From Lobulomyces angularis (lineage: Eukaryota > Chytridiomycota > Chytridiomycetes > Lobulomycetales > Lobulomycetaceae), in the NCBI GenBank assembly GCA_027604685.1, contig JADHYX010000254.1, positions 1-31,306 of the forward strand: 31,306 nt of DNA. Direction: 5' to 3'. This document shows, piece by piece, positions 9,645-18,657 of this stretch. Under the pieces are notes generated by a model. The model had not been told where the DNA came from and ran no database searches. It worked only from the letters and a program-made list of their open reading frames with translations. Each line of letters starts with the position of its first letter. Within the stretch, counting starts at the first letter, position 1. The translations under genes were made by a program, and so were the position numbers.

Positions 9645-12600
9645 ATGATTAATCAACAAAAAGATTTTAGTGATGAAGACGAGATGATGGTTGAAAAAGA
9701 TCAGTATAATCAAAATGATCGCAATGGTAAATAGTTTCAACTTCAACTTTATCTAACTTTTTTTTTCTAATTTTAGTACTTAAAACAAGAGAAGAACTTT
9801 ATGGGGATTTGGATATTTTGTTAGAATTTGGAAGAATATTTAAAAATTATGACTCTGGAGTCGATTTATTTGATGAACATTATGGTAAAAAATATCTTTT
9901 GTTAAACTTTTAATTAATGTTGTTCTCAAGGTTTACTACATCAAATCCAGGATGCTATCGAAGTCAAATTGAATAATGCCGAGTCAAAATATGATAAAGA
10001 ATTTTATAATTTAGAGTTAAACACTTGGGATTTAGTTAGCAGACTATTTTCGTAAGTGAGAAATTTTTTAGTTCAAATGTTTAAATGACAATAGTCTTCG
10101 GTCATCTATGATAGAAAATAAACCTAACTTTGAAAATAAATTTCTCTCTGATCATGGGTTGGCTATGAAATTGTTTATGGAAAATGATCACATTAAAGAG
10201 TGTTACGTTAGTAATATTCTTGAGCTGTATATTTTTTAATTAACATTTAGATCGTAAAAGAATGGTTAGAGCATACAGCGAAGGAGTTTGAACCTGTATC
10301 ACGAAGGGGATACCTCACTTTTACTTTAAAGGAAATAAGGGCAGAAAAAGAGAATGTAATTTCCCAGATTGACCCAGATGCCACTACAAGACAAAATAAG
10401 AACTTAGCAGTCGGTGATGAAGTGAGTTTTATTAAGTATTATGAATATGCAATTAATTGTGTAGGAACTTGCAAAAGCGTTAAATAAAACCTTATATGAA
10501 TACGTAAGACGTGGTCAAGTTGACAATGCCATAGATCTCTGTGTACAATGCGAGCAGCCTTGGAAAGCAGCTACTTTTCGCGGTATACTCTTTTAGATTT
10601 TCAATATTTATTTGACTGCATAATAGGAACTTGTCTAGCTTATGATGGATTTATCGGTAATTTTGTGTAGTGGGTACTTAAATTTGTTTTAACTTTTTCA
10701 GATGGAGATCATGAGGATGACAACGCAGTGGCAATGGGAAATAGCAATAAGGAATTATGGAAATATTGCTGTGCATTATATGCTAAAAATAGCAACGATA
10801 TTTATGAAAAAGCTTTGTATTCTTTTTTTGCAGGTGAAGTAGAACATGCCTCAAATGTGTGTAACACTTGGGAAGATCTGGTATGGATAAAGTTCAACGC
10901 GCTAATTGAATATGAATATGACCAGGTTAGAAATAAGAAAAATATTTTTGTTACCAACATGTTCGTTTTTAGTTTCTTGAAAAAGAAAAAATTTATGCTA
11001 GAAATGGTGATGAATTAAATTTACCAAGTGAATGGACAAAGGAAATAGCTAAAAAACCTGTCGAAATATTTTCTGATTTAGCTTCCAGTGAAAAATTCTC
11101 TGTTGAAGCTAACAACCCATTTCGAATTATACAAGCTTTTTTAATAATAGACGATTATAACGCATTATTACACAACTTAAAAGTTCATTTAGAAAAAGCA
11201 CAAATAAAATCAGAAAAGTAAATTAAAAAACAGTTGGAACAAAAGTATCATTAACAAAAAATTTTAGTGCTAAAGAAATACCCCGTTTACATGCAATTTT
11301 AAGATTTGTAGTACACTTAATAATCATATCCCGGTCAGTTTTTAACGATTCTACCAACGATGGCTCTTTTGAGCAAGTTTCAGTTTTGAGGTCAAGTGAA
11401 AATTATCTGATAAAACATTATCTGGATATGATAAAACTGGCAGATATTCAAGAAAATACTTTTTTTGAATATTTACCATTTTATTGCAAGTTTTTGCCAG
11501 CAGATCAAAGAGAAGTATGGTTTTCACAATTTTTGTACACTTTGAGTGAGTCAAGGAAAGAAAATATAAGTAAAGAGGTGAAGGAGGAATTGTTAAGCTT
11601 GGCTAAAGATGCCAAAATGAATAGTTTAACAATTTTAAAAGGGTTTTTTGAATTGAAATATAGAAACTTTTTTTTGGTACAAGTTTACCTTCTCTTTTTA
11701 TCCAACAATTTTATATTTTATTTTTTCTCTCTTTGAATATAGCAATCTCTACCTTCAAATTCTACTCAAATTTTAATAGGAAAGTTTTCAAAAGAATTAG
11801 ATAATGTTGATTTAGACTATATTGATTGCTTGGAGTATTTATCTTTCAGCGAAAATTGTTTTGACGAACTATTGTATTATTCAAATAGACTTTGTAGACG
11901 ATTTTTATGTAATTATTTTATACTTAGAAATTACTAACTTTATTTCAAGTATTCGGAAGATTAAATGCTTTTAAAACACTGCTGAGCAAAGCTCTACCAC
12001 AGAAGTTTTTAAAATGGATTGAATCAAAAAACAATCAACAAGAAAAAAATTTTGAAAATATTACAGATCTTAATGAATATTTAGCCTACCAAGGGTTATT
12101 TAAAGGATTTAAACTTTATTTCAAGTGGGAAGAATGTTTAAAGCAAGAACCGTAAAAATTTTGTATTTCTTAAATTAAATTCTTTGTTAGTGAAAAATAT
12201 AACAAGGAGAGTTATAATTTATGGGAAGAGGAATTCAAACTACTAACACAGAATACTGAACAAACTTTTTCCCTTGTCTGTCAAATGTGGGCTGATGTAG
12301 AGGAAAAGTCTGACAAACACTATTCTGAGGAAGGTGGTAAAACATTTTTTCCATAGATTTTTTTAATACTCCAAATTAATATTTACTTTTAAAAATTTTT
12401 GAATTTAGCTTTGAAAAGAGAAGAAGAAACTGAACTCTTAAAGGAGATATATTCCCCAGAAATATTTTTTTTTAGGCATAATGTTTTGTACTCAAGTAGC
12501 CATGTAATTCCTGAGTAAGAAAATTTAATATTTTATTTTTAATATATTTTGCAATTTAGAAATCTTGAGAGAAGTTTAAAACTTGTAGAAGAAGTTTCAG

Positions 12601-12752
12601 AAAATGTAGCATTTACATTGTACTTTAAGCTATCTAAAAAGCTGGAAAAATTTTTAAGTTTAGTAAGAAAGTCTAGTTTGAAAATGCTAGCTGCTTTAGA
12701 AGGCGGATCTTTGAAGCAAATAGATATGTGTTGGGGAAGAAAAAATAATTAG
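9645..12752 (+). CDS. Nucleoporin NUP107/Nup84 homolog
   Basis: Fifteen exons: 9645-9726, 9777-9884, 9931-10051, 10095-10206, 10251-10421, 10465-10582, 10627-10656, 10702-10925, 10973-11217, 11268-11676, 11743-11908, 11950-12151, 12191-12336, 12409-12514, 12560-12752. They join in frame to 810 residues. The alpha-solenoid characteristic of the Nup84/Nup107 family is clear: the YVRRGQVDNAIDLCVQCEQP segment followed by WKAATFRG, the CNTWEDLVW signature at about residue 305, FRIIQAFLIIDD, an ARLHAILRFVVHLIIISRS-type segment, and a C-terminal SSLKMLAALEGGSL helix. In the family it is a core member of the Y-complex (Nup107-160/Nup84) of the nuclear pore scaffold. The N-terminal tail is short and acidic. 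Exon 7 is only 30 nt. The start is the first ATG in frame after a stop-rich leader. Confidence 0.93.
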
Positions 12753-13082
12753 AAACAAGTAGTTTTTTTTAAGATCAATGACTGTTTTTTCTTCTCAAAT
12801 CCTTAGTTCTTAAAAATTTCATTTTTTTCACTGAGAAAATTTTTGCTTTAATTTTCTATGTTCTTAGATAAAAATTCTATTTTGGTATTTACTAAATGTT
12901 TATTCATTTTAGAAAAAGTGTCCTATATAAGAAAAAAGGTAATACCATCAAAGAAATGTTCAAAAAGTGGAAAATATCATATACATCTACATCATAAGAT
13001 TCTATACTGAACAAATTGAAAACAATACTGCAATAATCAGTTCCTAGAAAGCAGCTTTAAATAAGTTAAAAAAAAATATGAT
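12753..13082. other. Convergent 3' spacer
   Basis: About 330 bp between the NUP107 stop and the stop of the next minus-strand gene. Very T- and A-rich, no gene seen; it probably holds both 3' UTRs and polyadenylation sites. Confidence 0.6.
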
Positions 13083-14050
13083 TTAGTTTCTATCGCTTTT
13101 TTTTTGTAAAACTAGTCTATTCCAATTCGAAACTATTCCATTTTTTGTCTCTCGATTATCTGCCTGGTAAGAAAATTCATCAATATTATTGCAATTGTAA
13201 TTGAGCAACATCAATTCACCTTCTTCTTCCATTAAGTCTCTAAACTCTTCATCATCACTAATTTCAAAACTTTTTTCAGTCACTCCTAATCGAGGATAAT
13301 CAAATTCACTCCAGGTTTCAAATATATCAGTAACTTCGTTAAACAGTAATTTTTTTTTTTTTTTTAAATTTGTTTTCAGAACTAATTTATTCAAGTTTTC
13401 AGGAGAAATTTCTACTTCTTCATACAAGGAAGTGCGTTTCAAAATTGATTTTTGCTTCACGGAATTTTTTATTTCACAGCATGTTAATTTACTTTTAATT
13501 ATCGGCAAATGTGTATTGTCAGACTCAGCAACAACTTTTTCCATTAGCAAATTTACTACTGGTGAACCACTTGGTAGGGGATTCTGACTTTCATTAGGAT
13601 AAGAGGAGTTGCTGTTAGCAATATTTTGCCCGTTGTAACCACTAGTTGTTTCTTTAGTCGTGGTAGTAACTAAACTAAGTTCACTAGAAGTTTTTGAAAG
13701 AGGAGGATAATCTAAAACACTAATTTGGCTTAAAGCACTGTCAGTTCTACGTTTTTAAATTGAAAAAAATTTAAAACACAAAATTAACTCAATTTTAAAA
13801 TTTTTTTACTCGTTACTTACAAATTTGGGTTAGCATTTATTTTATCAAAATTTGTATCACTGTTACTGAGATTGAAATGATTCCAATTATTATATTTATT
13901 ATTTGGTTGAATGTCGTTTGTTTTGAATAAATTTTTAAGTTTTAACTTTAATGCAGCAGTTCCCAGCTGAATATCGGACAGCTTTTTGGATAGAGTATTT
14001 TGGTTGAGCGCATAAGAGCGACGCTTTTTTGTACTAAAATCCTGTTGCAT
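13083..14050 (-). CDS. Unidentified protein with neurabin-like PP1-docking motif (gene E)
   Basis: Two exons, 14050-13821 and 13746-13083, joined at GTAAGT/ACGTAG, 297 residues in frame. I do not recognise the family. The protein is Ser/Asn/Lys-rich and mostly disordered-looking, with a basic N-terminus (STKKRRSY), a SILKRTS segment and an acidic tail. At 212-231 it has FNEVTDIFETWSEFDYPRLG just after a run of lysines and LL. This resembles the RVxF-phi-phi-Arg module of neurabin/spinophilin (...VFSTYSNEDYDRR), which docks protein phosphatase 1. It aligns without gaps with a segment of the minus-strand gene at 15895-17456 (10 of 20 identical). The upstream LLF is a poor match to a canonical RVxF. 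A PP1-regulatory role is inference. The exon structure is well supported; the function is not. Confidence 0.7.
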
Positions 14051-14299
14051 ATTTTTGAAAATATTTAACTGAAGTATTTTTCTTTTTTGTTTTTATTTCT
14101 CCAAGCCACAAAAGCCTTTCCCGAAAAAAAAAATTAATAGAATAAAAAACATAAAATAGAAAGTAATTAAAAAGTATATATTTTCATAAATAAAAAAAAA
14201 TTTGCAATTAAAAAATCTAAATAAATTATAATAAACTAACTGTAAATTTTTACTATAAATAAAAAGAAAAACATCTCTTTTTTTTTTATTTTTTAAAGA
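14051..14299. other. Short spacer upstream of gene E and the Fanzor relic
   Basis: AT-rich with A and T runs, no gene. It contains the presumed promoter of the minus-strand gene starting at 14050. Confidence 0.5.
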
Positions 14300-15740
14300 A
14301 TGGAAAAGCATCATATTCATGCAACAAAGCAAATTTTAATAAAGTTTTTATCGGAATACCCAAACAACATCAAAAACTCCAATCAGTTATTTTTTAAATT
14401 TTCAGCAAATCGATTAACTATTCATAGTACTCATTTTTTTAAGTATTTTTATGTTAAATTACCCTGAAAACAAAAAATGGAGTTTGATTAATTCTGATTT
14501 TTTTGTTAGAATATACAATTTCCTTAAAATTAAAACAACAAAAGTTACTTGTTAAACAACTGCTATTATTAATGAGATACTTAAAGAATATATTGAAAAG
14601 AATAATAGTGAATTCCGCTGCAAACAAGAAAATATCAAGTATATTGATCAAATTTCTCTTCATCAAGCTTCTATAATATTTACAAATTACACTGTTTATA
14701 TTCAAAAGCATTTTATTCCAAAATTGAAAACATTTATTTCAACAGTGAATATTAAAAACACATAAAGTTAAGACAGAAATTATTTTGAAAAAAGAATGGA
14801 TAAAACATCTTCAAGTTAGAAATCGATTAGTGCAGAAAATTATAATAGAAAATAATAGAGATCTTTCAGAATTATCTGAAAGTGAAATTCAAATCGTTGA
14901 CATCATTAGAACTATATTACCAAACACAATTTAAAAAAGATTCAATTCCTTTTGATTTTTGTTCAAAAAAAAATATTTTGAACCCTACTATAAACTTGGA
15001 TTATTATATGAACAGTACAGATTGCAATCATTTAATGTTTTTCCATTATCCACTTCAACAGTACCAAGACACATAAGATTTGATACCTTAATTTTTTTTA
15101 ACACTGCATTAGGACTCGATAGTGAACGTGTAAAAGGTATCTAAATGTAAAAGATAATCTGGAAAATATATGGTGTAAATTATTTAATTTAGAAAGAAAC
15201 CATTCAAATCAAGAATTGGAATGGTATTTTCAGGGGCAATTGAAACTGATGGAATATCAATCGCAGTGTGTTTAGAAGACATCAAAACTCAAAATAAAAA
15301 AAAGAATAGAAAGGGAAAAAAGAGAAAAAAACCAGGAAATTGATAAAACAAAACAACCAGCAAAAACAAAATTTAAAAAAAGTTAAAAATAAAATTATTC
15401 TTCAGAGTATTTTCAAAACAACACTTTAAAAAGAAAATCATGTTTATATTGATCCAAATAAAAGAGACCTATTGTATTGTTTGGGTAATTTTTAAAAACA
15501 AAGAACTAAAGTTTTATTATTTTATTATATACAGGATGGAATGATGAAAAACTCAGATATACCCAAATGCAAAGAAGAATTGAAAGTAAAGCTAAAAGTT
15601 AGGAATTAATTAGAAGAAAATTAGAAAGCGATAATAACCTTTTGACAAAACAAGAAGTTTATGGAAGGAATGGTTTAAAAAATTTAATTTATTGATGCAT
15701 GGAGTTAGACCAGTTTATTTAAATAGACAGATGTTGTAAA
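14300..15740 (+). pseudogene. Decayed Fanzor (eukaryotic TnpB-like RNA-guided nuclease) gene
   Basis: Reading across frames gives successive pieces of a Fanzor protein. About 14300-14760 has the N-terminal region, with ASIIFTNYTVYIQKHFIPKL matching the family's conserved NNI..HF helix. About 14779-15137 has FNVFPLSTSTVPRHIRFDT, the family's FxxLPLxxxxxPxxIxxDT segment. About 15190-15340 has FSGAIETDGISIAV (TDG strand) then a lysine-rich linker. About 15439-15484 has VYIDPNKRDLLYCLG, the RuvC-I strand with catalytic Asp at 15451-15453. About 15535-15600 has LRYTQMQRRIES (RYT..QRR segment). At least five in-frame stops or frameshifts occur (e.g. TAA near 14554 and 14932, TGA near 15341, TAG at 15600). 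A 50-nt GT-AG intron at 15485-15534 joins the RuvC-I piece to the RYT piece in frame. RuvC-II, the zinc finger and RuvC-III are missing. Intact Fanzors are about 500-700 residues, transposon-associated and omega-RNA-guided. No terminal repeats were identified. It cannot encode a working nuclease. Confidence 0.82.
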
Positions 15741-15894
15741 TTTTTTCCTAATAGTTTTCGCTAATTTTTTAATTGGTGTTTTTGTTTTATAATATTTTTG
15801 ATATTTAATGTTCAAAAGATAATGCTCACACACTATAATATAGATAAATATAAACTCTAATAATTTAAATGCTGTATTAATATTAATAAATATT

Positions 15895-17456
15895 TTAGTC
15901 TCCATATATATTTCCTTTGAAAGTGTGTGTGTGTGCTTTGTGCACGATACCGGCTGCCGCTTCTTCTCGTTCCTCTTCTTCCTCATCGGCCAGTTCCTCC
16001 GCATCAGCTTGTTCATATGACTTCTTTTTAGGGCCAACTCTATCGTATTCAGATTTATGATATGTAAAAAATATCTCCGTTTGCTCATTAAAACGAAAAT
16101 TTAAAACTCGAGGTATTTCATCCTCTGAATACCCCTCATCTTCTACATCATCTTCACTTTGCTCCTCTTGTTCTTGATGCAGTAGTTCAACTTTTTCTTT
16201 TTGTTGCTGAATTTTTTTCTGTTCCTCAGGAGAAATGCGAGATACTAAAAAAAAAATCAAATTTGTTAAATAATTAAAAACATACAAGCTTGCTTTTGAA
16301 ATTTTTTAACAGGAACGACCTCTACAACTTTTTCTTCATCTAAAAAACAACTGGGTTCAGACTGTGTATTTAATCCAAAGTAATTATTTTCTTCTGATTT
16401 GTTTTCAGCTGGAGGCATCTGATAATCATATTTAGGAGTTACAGTTTTAGGTTCCTCTAAGTAAACGTATTTAGATTCCAGCACTTTGATATCAGATGAA
16501 TTTGTGCTATGGCTCTTCACTTTAATGGTTGAAATATTATTTTTGTTATTTTGATTATAATTGTTGTTAATTTGATAATGATTGCTATTTTCTTTATTTG
16601 AAATAATATCTAATTCTTCATTGGAATTTTTAAGATTTATCAATGATAAATAATCTTGAAATTGAGTGAGAACTTCGGAATCACTCTTTTTTTCACTTAA
16701 GTTTGTTTGAAACCTGGATTCAAAATCTTTATCTACCGAGTGTGATTTAGCAACTTTTGCAGTGAATAGCTGTGGGGATTGTGTACGTTGCGTTGCATTG
16801 TCTAAGGTAGAAATTTTCCTTTCCCGAGTCAGAGGTTGCGTTTGTGAATGTGGTAAAAAAAGTGAAGAAGTTTGTTGATTTTTTTTGGCGTTTAGTTCCA
16901 TAGATTGTCTAATAGATTTAAATGTAGCAAATGTTTCTTCAGCAAAACTGTTGGATTCATAAGTAGTTGATGGCAAAGAAATTAGAGGTAGTGTTTTTTC
17001 TGATTTTGAAGCTGCAGGAAGTGAAGAGCTTCTATTTAAAAATGCCTTGCGTGTGTAGACTGATCGAGGATTACGGTCAGTATTTAAAGTTGAGGCTCGT
17101 GTCATCACTTTCACAGAGTCATTGGGTGTTTGAGAAGAATTGTAATTTTTTTTAGGGGGAGTTGGTAAATCAGCTTCTACAAAAAAAAAATAAAATAAAA
17201 TAAAATTTTAGGTTATAAACTTTGGATGTAGTTGTTTCAGTATCTTAAAAAAAAAAGGAATGATAAATAACAACCAAAAGATTTCAAATTAAAAGGGATT
17301 TAAGATGAGTAAGTTAAAAAAGCGCGTTAATCAAAAAGACTGAATACCAATTTTTGAATTATCATTAGATTGAGATTCTTCAATTTCTTTCATTTCTACT
17401 AAAAACTCGTCAACATCAGCTAGCAGTTGGTCAAAAGATGCCAATATCGATGACAT
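15895..17456 (-). CDS. Unidentified disordered protein with the same PP1-docking-like motif (gene F)
   Basis: Three exons: 17456-17348, 17176-16286, 16244-15895, in frame, 449 residues. No family recognised. Residues 1-36 form an acidic helix (MSSILASFDQLLADVDEFL). Residues 40-330 are Ser/Thr/Asn-rich and low complexity. The C-terminus is strongly charged: a Glu/Gln-rich coiled-coil-like stretch at 338-376, then FNEQTEIFFTYHKSEYDRVG at 385-404, then a Glu/Ala run. The SEYDR motif is close to the neurabin/spinophilin NEDYDRR element, and the segment matches gene E (13083-14050). The final residues (HKAHTHTF) come from a (CA)n microsatellite, and the 3' exon is more GC-rich than its surroundings. 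A donor inside it (GCCG|GTATCG) with an acceptor near 15876 could give a different, hydrophobic tail. A PP1-scaffold role is inference. Confidence 0.68.
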
Positions 17457-18009
17457 TTTTAAGTTTACAAAAACTACAGATTTTTATTTTTTTTTATTGT
17501 AATACAAGGGCCGCCCCAAGAACAAAGTTGCTGCCATTTTGAAAAAAGATTTACTTTTTTATACTAATTTAAGTTGCTTTAATGAAAATATATAGTTAGC
17601 ATAATGCATCCCCAACACAATGTATGATATATCAAAGTTTGTTGATGAAACTTCAATAAAAATAGATTTAATTATAACACCAAAATTTGGTTTTTCTTTA
17701 TCAATTGTGAAAACTATGACCGACTCCAAATTTATTAACAATAAACATTTGGTAAATACAACAGAAAATTTTAAATAATTTTTAAAAATAATATTATTGG
17801 ATTGGCGAGTAGGTCACTTATTTTTGGTAAGTTATTTTCCATGAAAACTTTAGCTGAGTAACGTAATTAAGTTATGAAACAGTTGTTAATACCAAATATC
17901 GCTATAAAATATTTTTTAATAAATAAAAGTGACAGATTATCTTGAAATAAGCAATATTATGTTGATTAAATTGTATTAAACAAATACCTTAATTAATAGA
18001 ATTAAGCAA
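17457..18009. other. Spacer with gene F upstream region
   Basis: No gene seen. It contains the presumed promoter of the minus-strand gene starting at 17456; the region before tRNA-Lys is AT-rich. An open frame of 60 codons at 17559-17741 (minus) has no recognisable features. Confidence 0.5.
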
Positions 18010-18081
18010 GCCCTGCTAGCTCAGTGGTAGAGCGTGGCGCTTTTAAAGCTAAGGCCGTGGGTTCGACACCCACGCAGGGCT
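18010..18081 (+). tRNA. tRNA-Lys (TTT)
   Basis: Acceptor GCCCTGC/GCAGGGC pairs perfectly. D-stem GCTC/GAGC, T-arm GTGGG-TTCGACA-CCCAC, and anticodon loop CTTTTAA with anticodon TTT. The anticodon stem is weak (TGGCG against AGCTA: one G-U pair and a closing G/A mismatch). The discriminator base would be T, unusual for Lys. A 7-T run right after the acceptor is a strong Pol III terminator. The A and B boxes look intact, so it is probably transcribed, but the weak stem leaves some doubt about function. Confidence 0.88.
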
Positions 18082-18657
18082 TTTTTTGAGTTCATTTCAT
18101 TTGACAGTATGGTTATAGATCATGGTGGGTTAGTAAGTATCATTATATTTGGAATAATTTATTGTTACTTTTTTTATTTCATTAAAAGTTTTTTATTCAA
18201 CATCTCATTTATCATGGTTTTTGGTATTAGTTAAATGTTTACTGTTTAATATAGATTTCCAAAATTTTACTTTACTTGCGACAGATACAACAGGCCACTT
18301 TAATAATGTTGCCGTTAGAGGTAGTATTATTTATTATCTCAGAATACTTCAAAGTTATAACATTACACTGAAACTATTACAGTTTTGTCAAGGAATACTC
18401 TACCTTCTGCAAGTTTTACATTTCAGAAAGTTGTATGAAATCTGATGACATTTTGTAGTGGGTATGGTATTGAATGATAAAAACCTTACAAAGAAATTAT
18501 CAATATGCAAAATTAAAAAAAAAAGTTGAATTTCTAAACACATCATATCTTTTATTAAATTTAAATCCTACAAATTAAAAAAAAAAATATAATTCACTTA
18601 TAATAATTTAATGAACAGTTGTTAACAAAAACAGTTATAATAGATATATTTTTATCC
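18082..18657. other. Spacer after tRNA-Lys with eIF3a 3' region
   Basis: Two short open frames occur on the plus strand (about 18109-18234 and 18221-18445). They are hydrophobic or patternless and I cannot assign them. The right end is the 3' flank of the minus-strand eIF3a gene. Confidence 0.45.

Noticed and set aside
14093..14711. Minus-strand hydrophobic frames opposite the Fanzor relic
   Set aside because: Low-complexity antisense of the Fanzor pieces; no features of their own.
15705..16088. Alternative minus-strand frame overlapping the last exon of gene F
   Set aside because: Out of frame with the homologous motif; only its distal part could matter as an alternative tail, noted separately.
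17221..17243. Possible 23-nt exon in gene F
   Set aside because: Including it breaks the frame of the next exon; direct splicing from 17348 to 17176 is in frame.
18034..18234. Plus-strand frame starting inside tRNA-Lys
   Set aside because: Begins within the tRNA and continues as hydrophobic, patternless sequence.
18221..18445. Plus-strand 74-codon frame downstream of eIF3a
   Set aside because: No recognisable motif or splice partner; lies in the eIF3a 3' flank.
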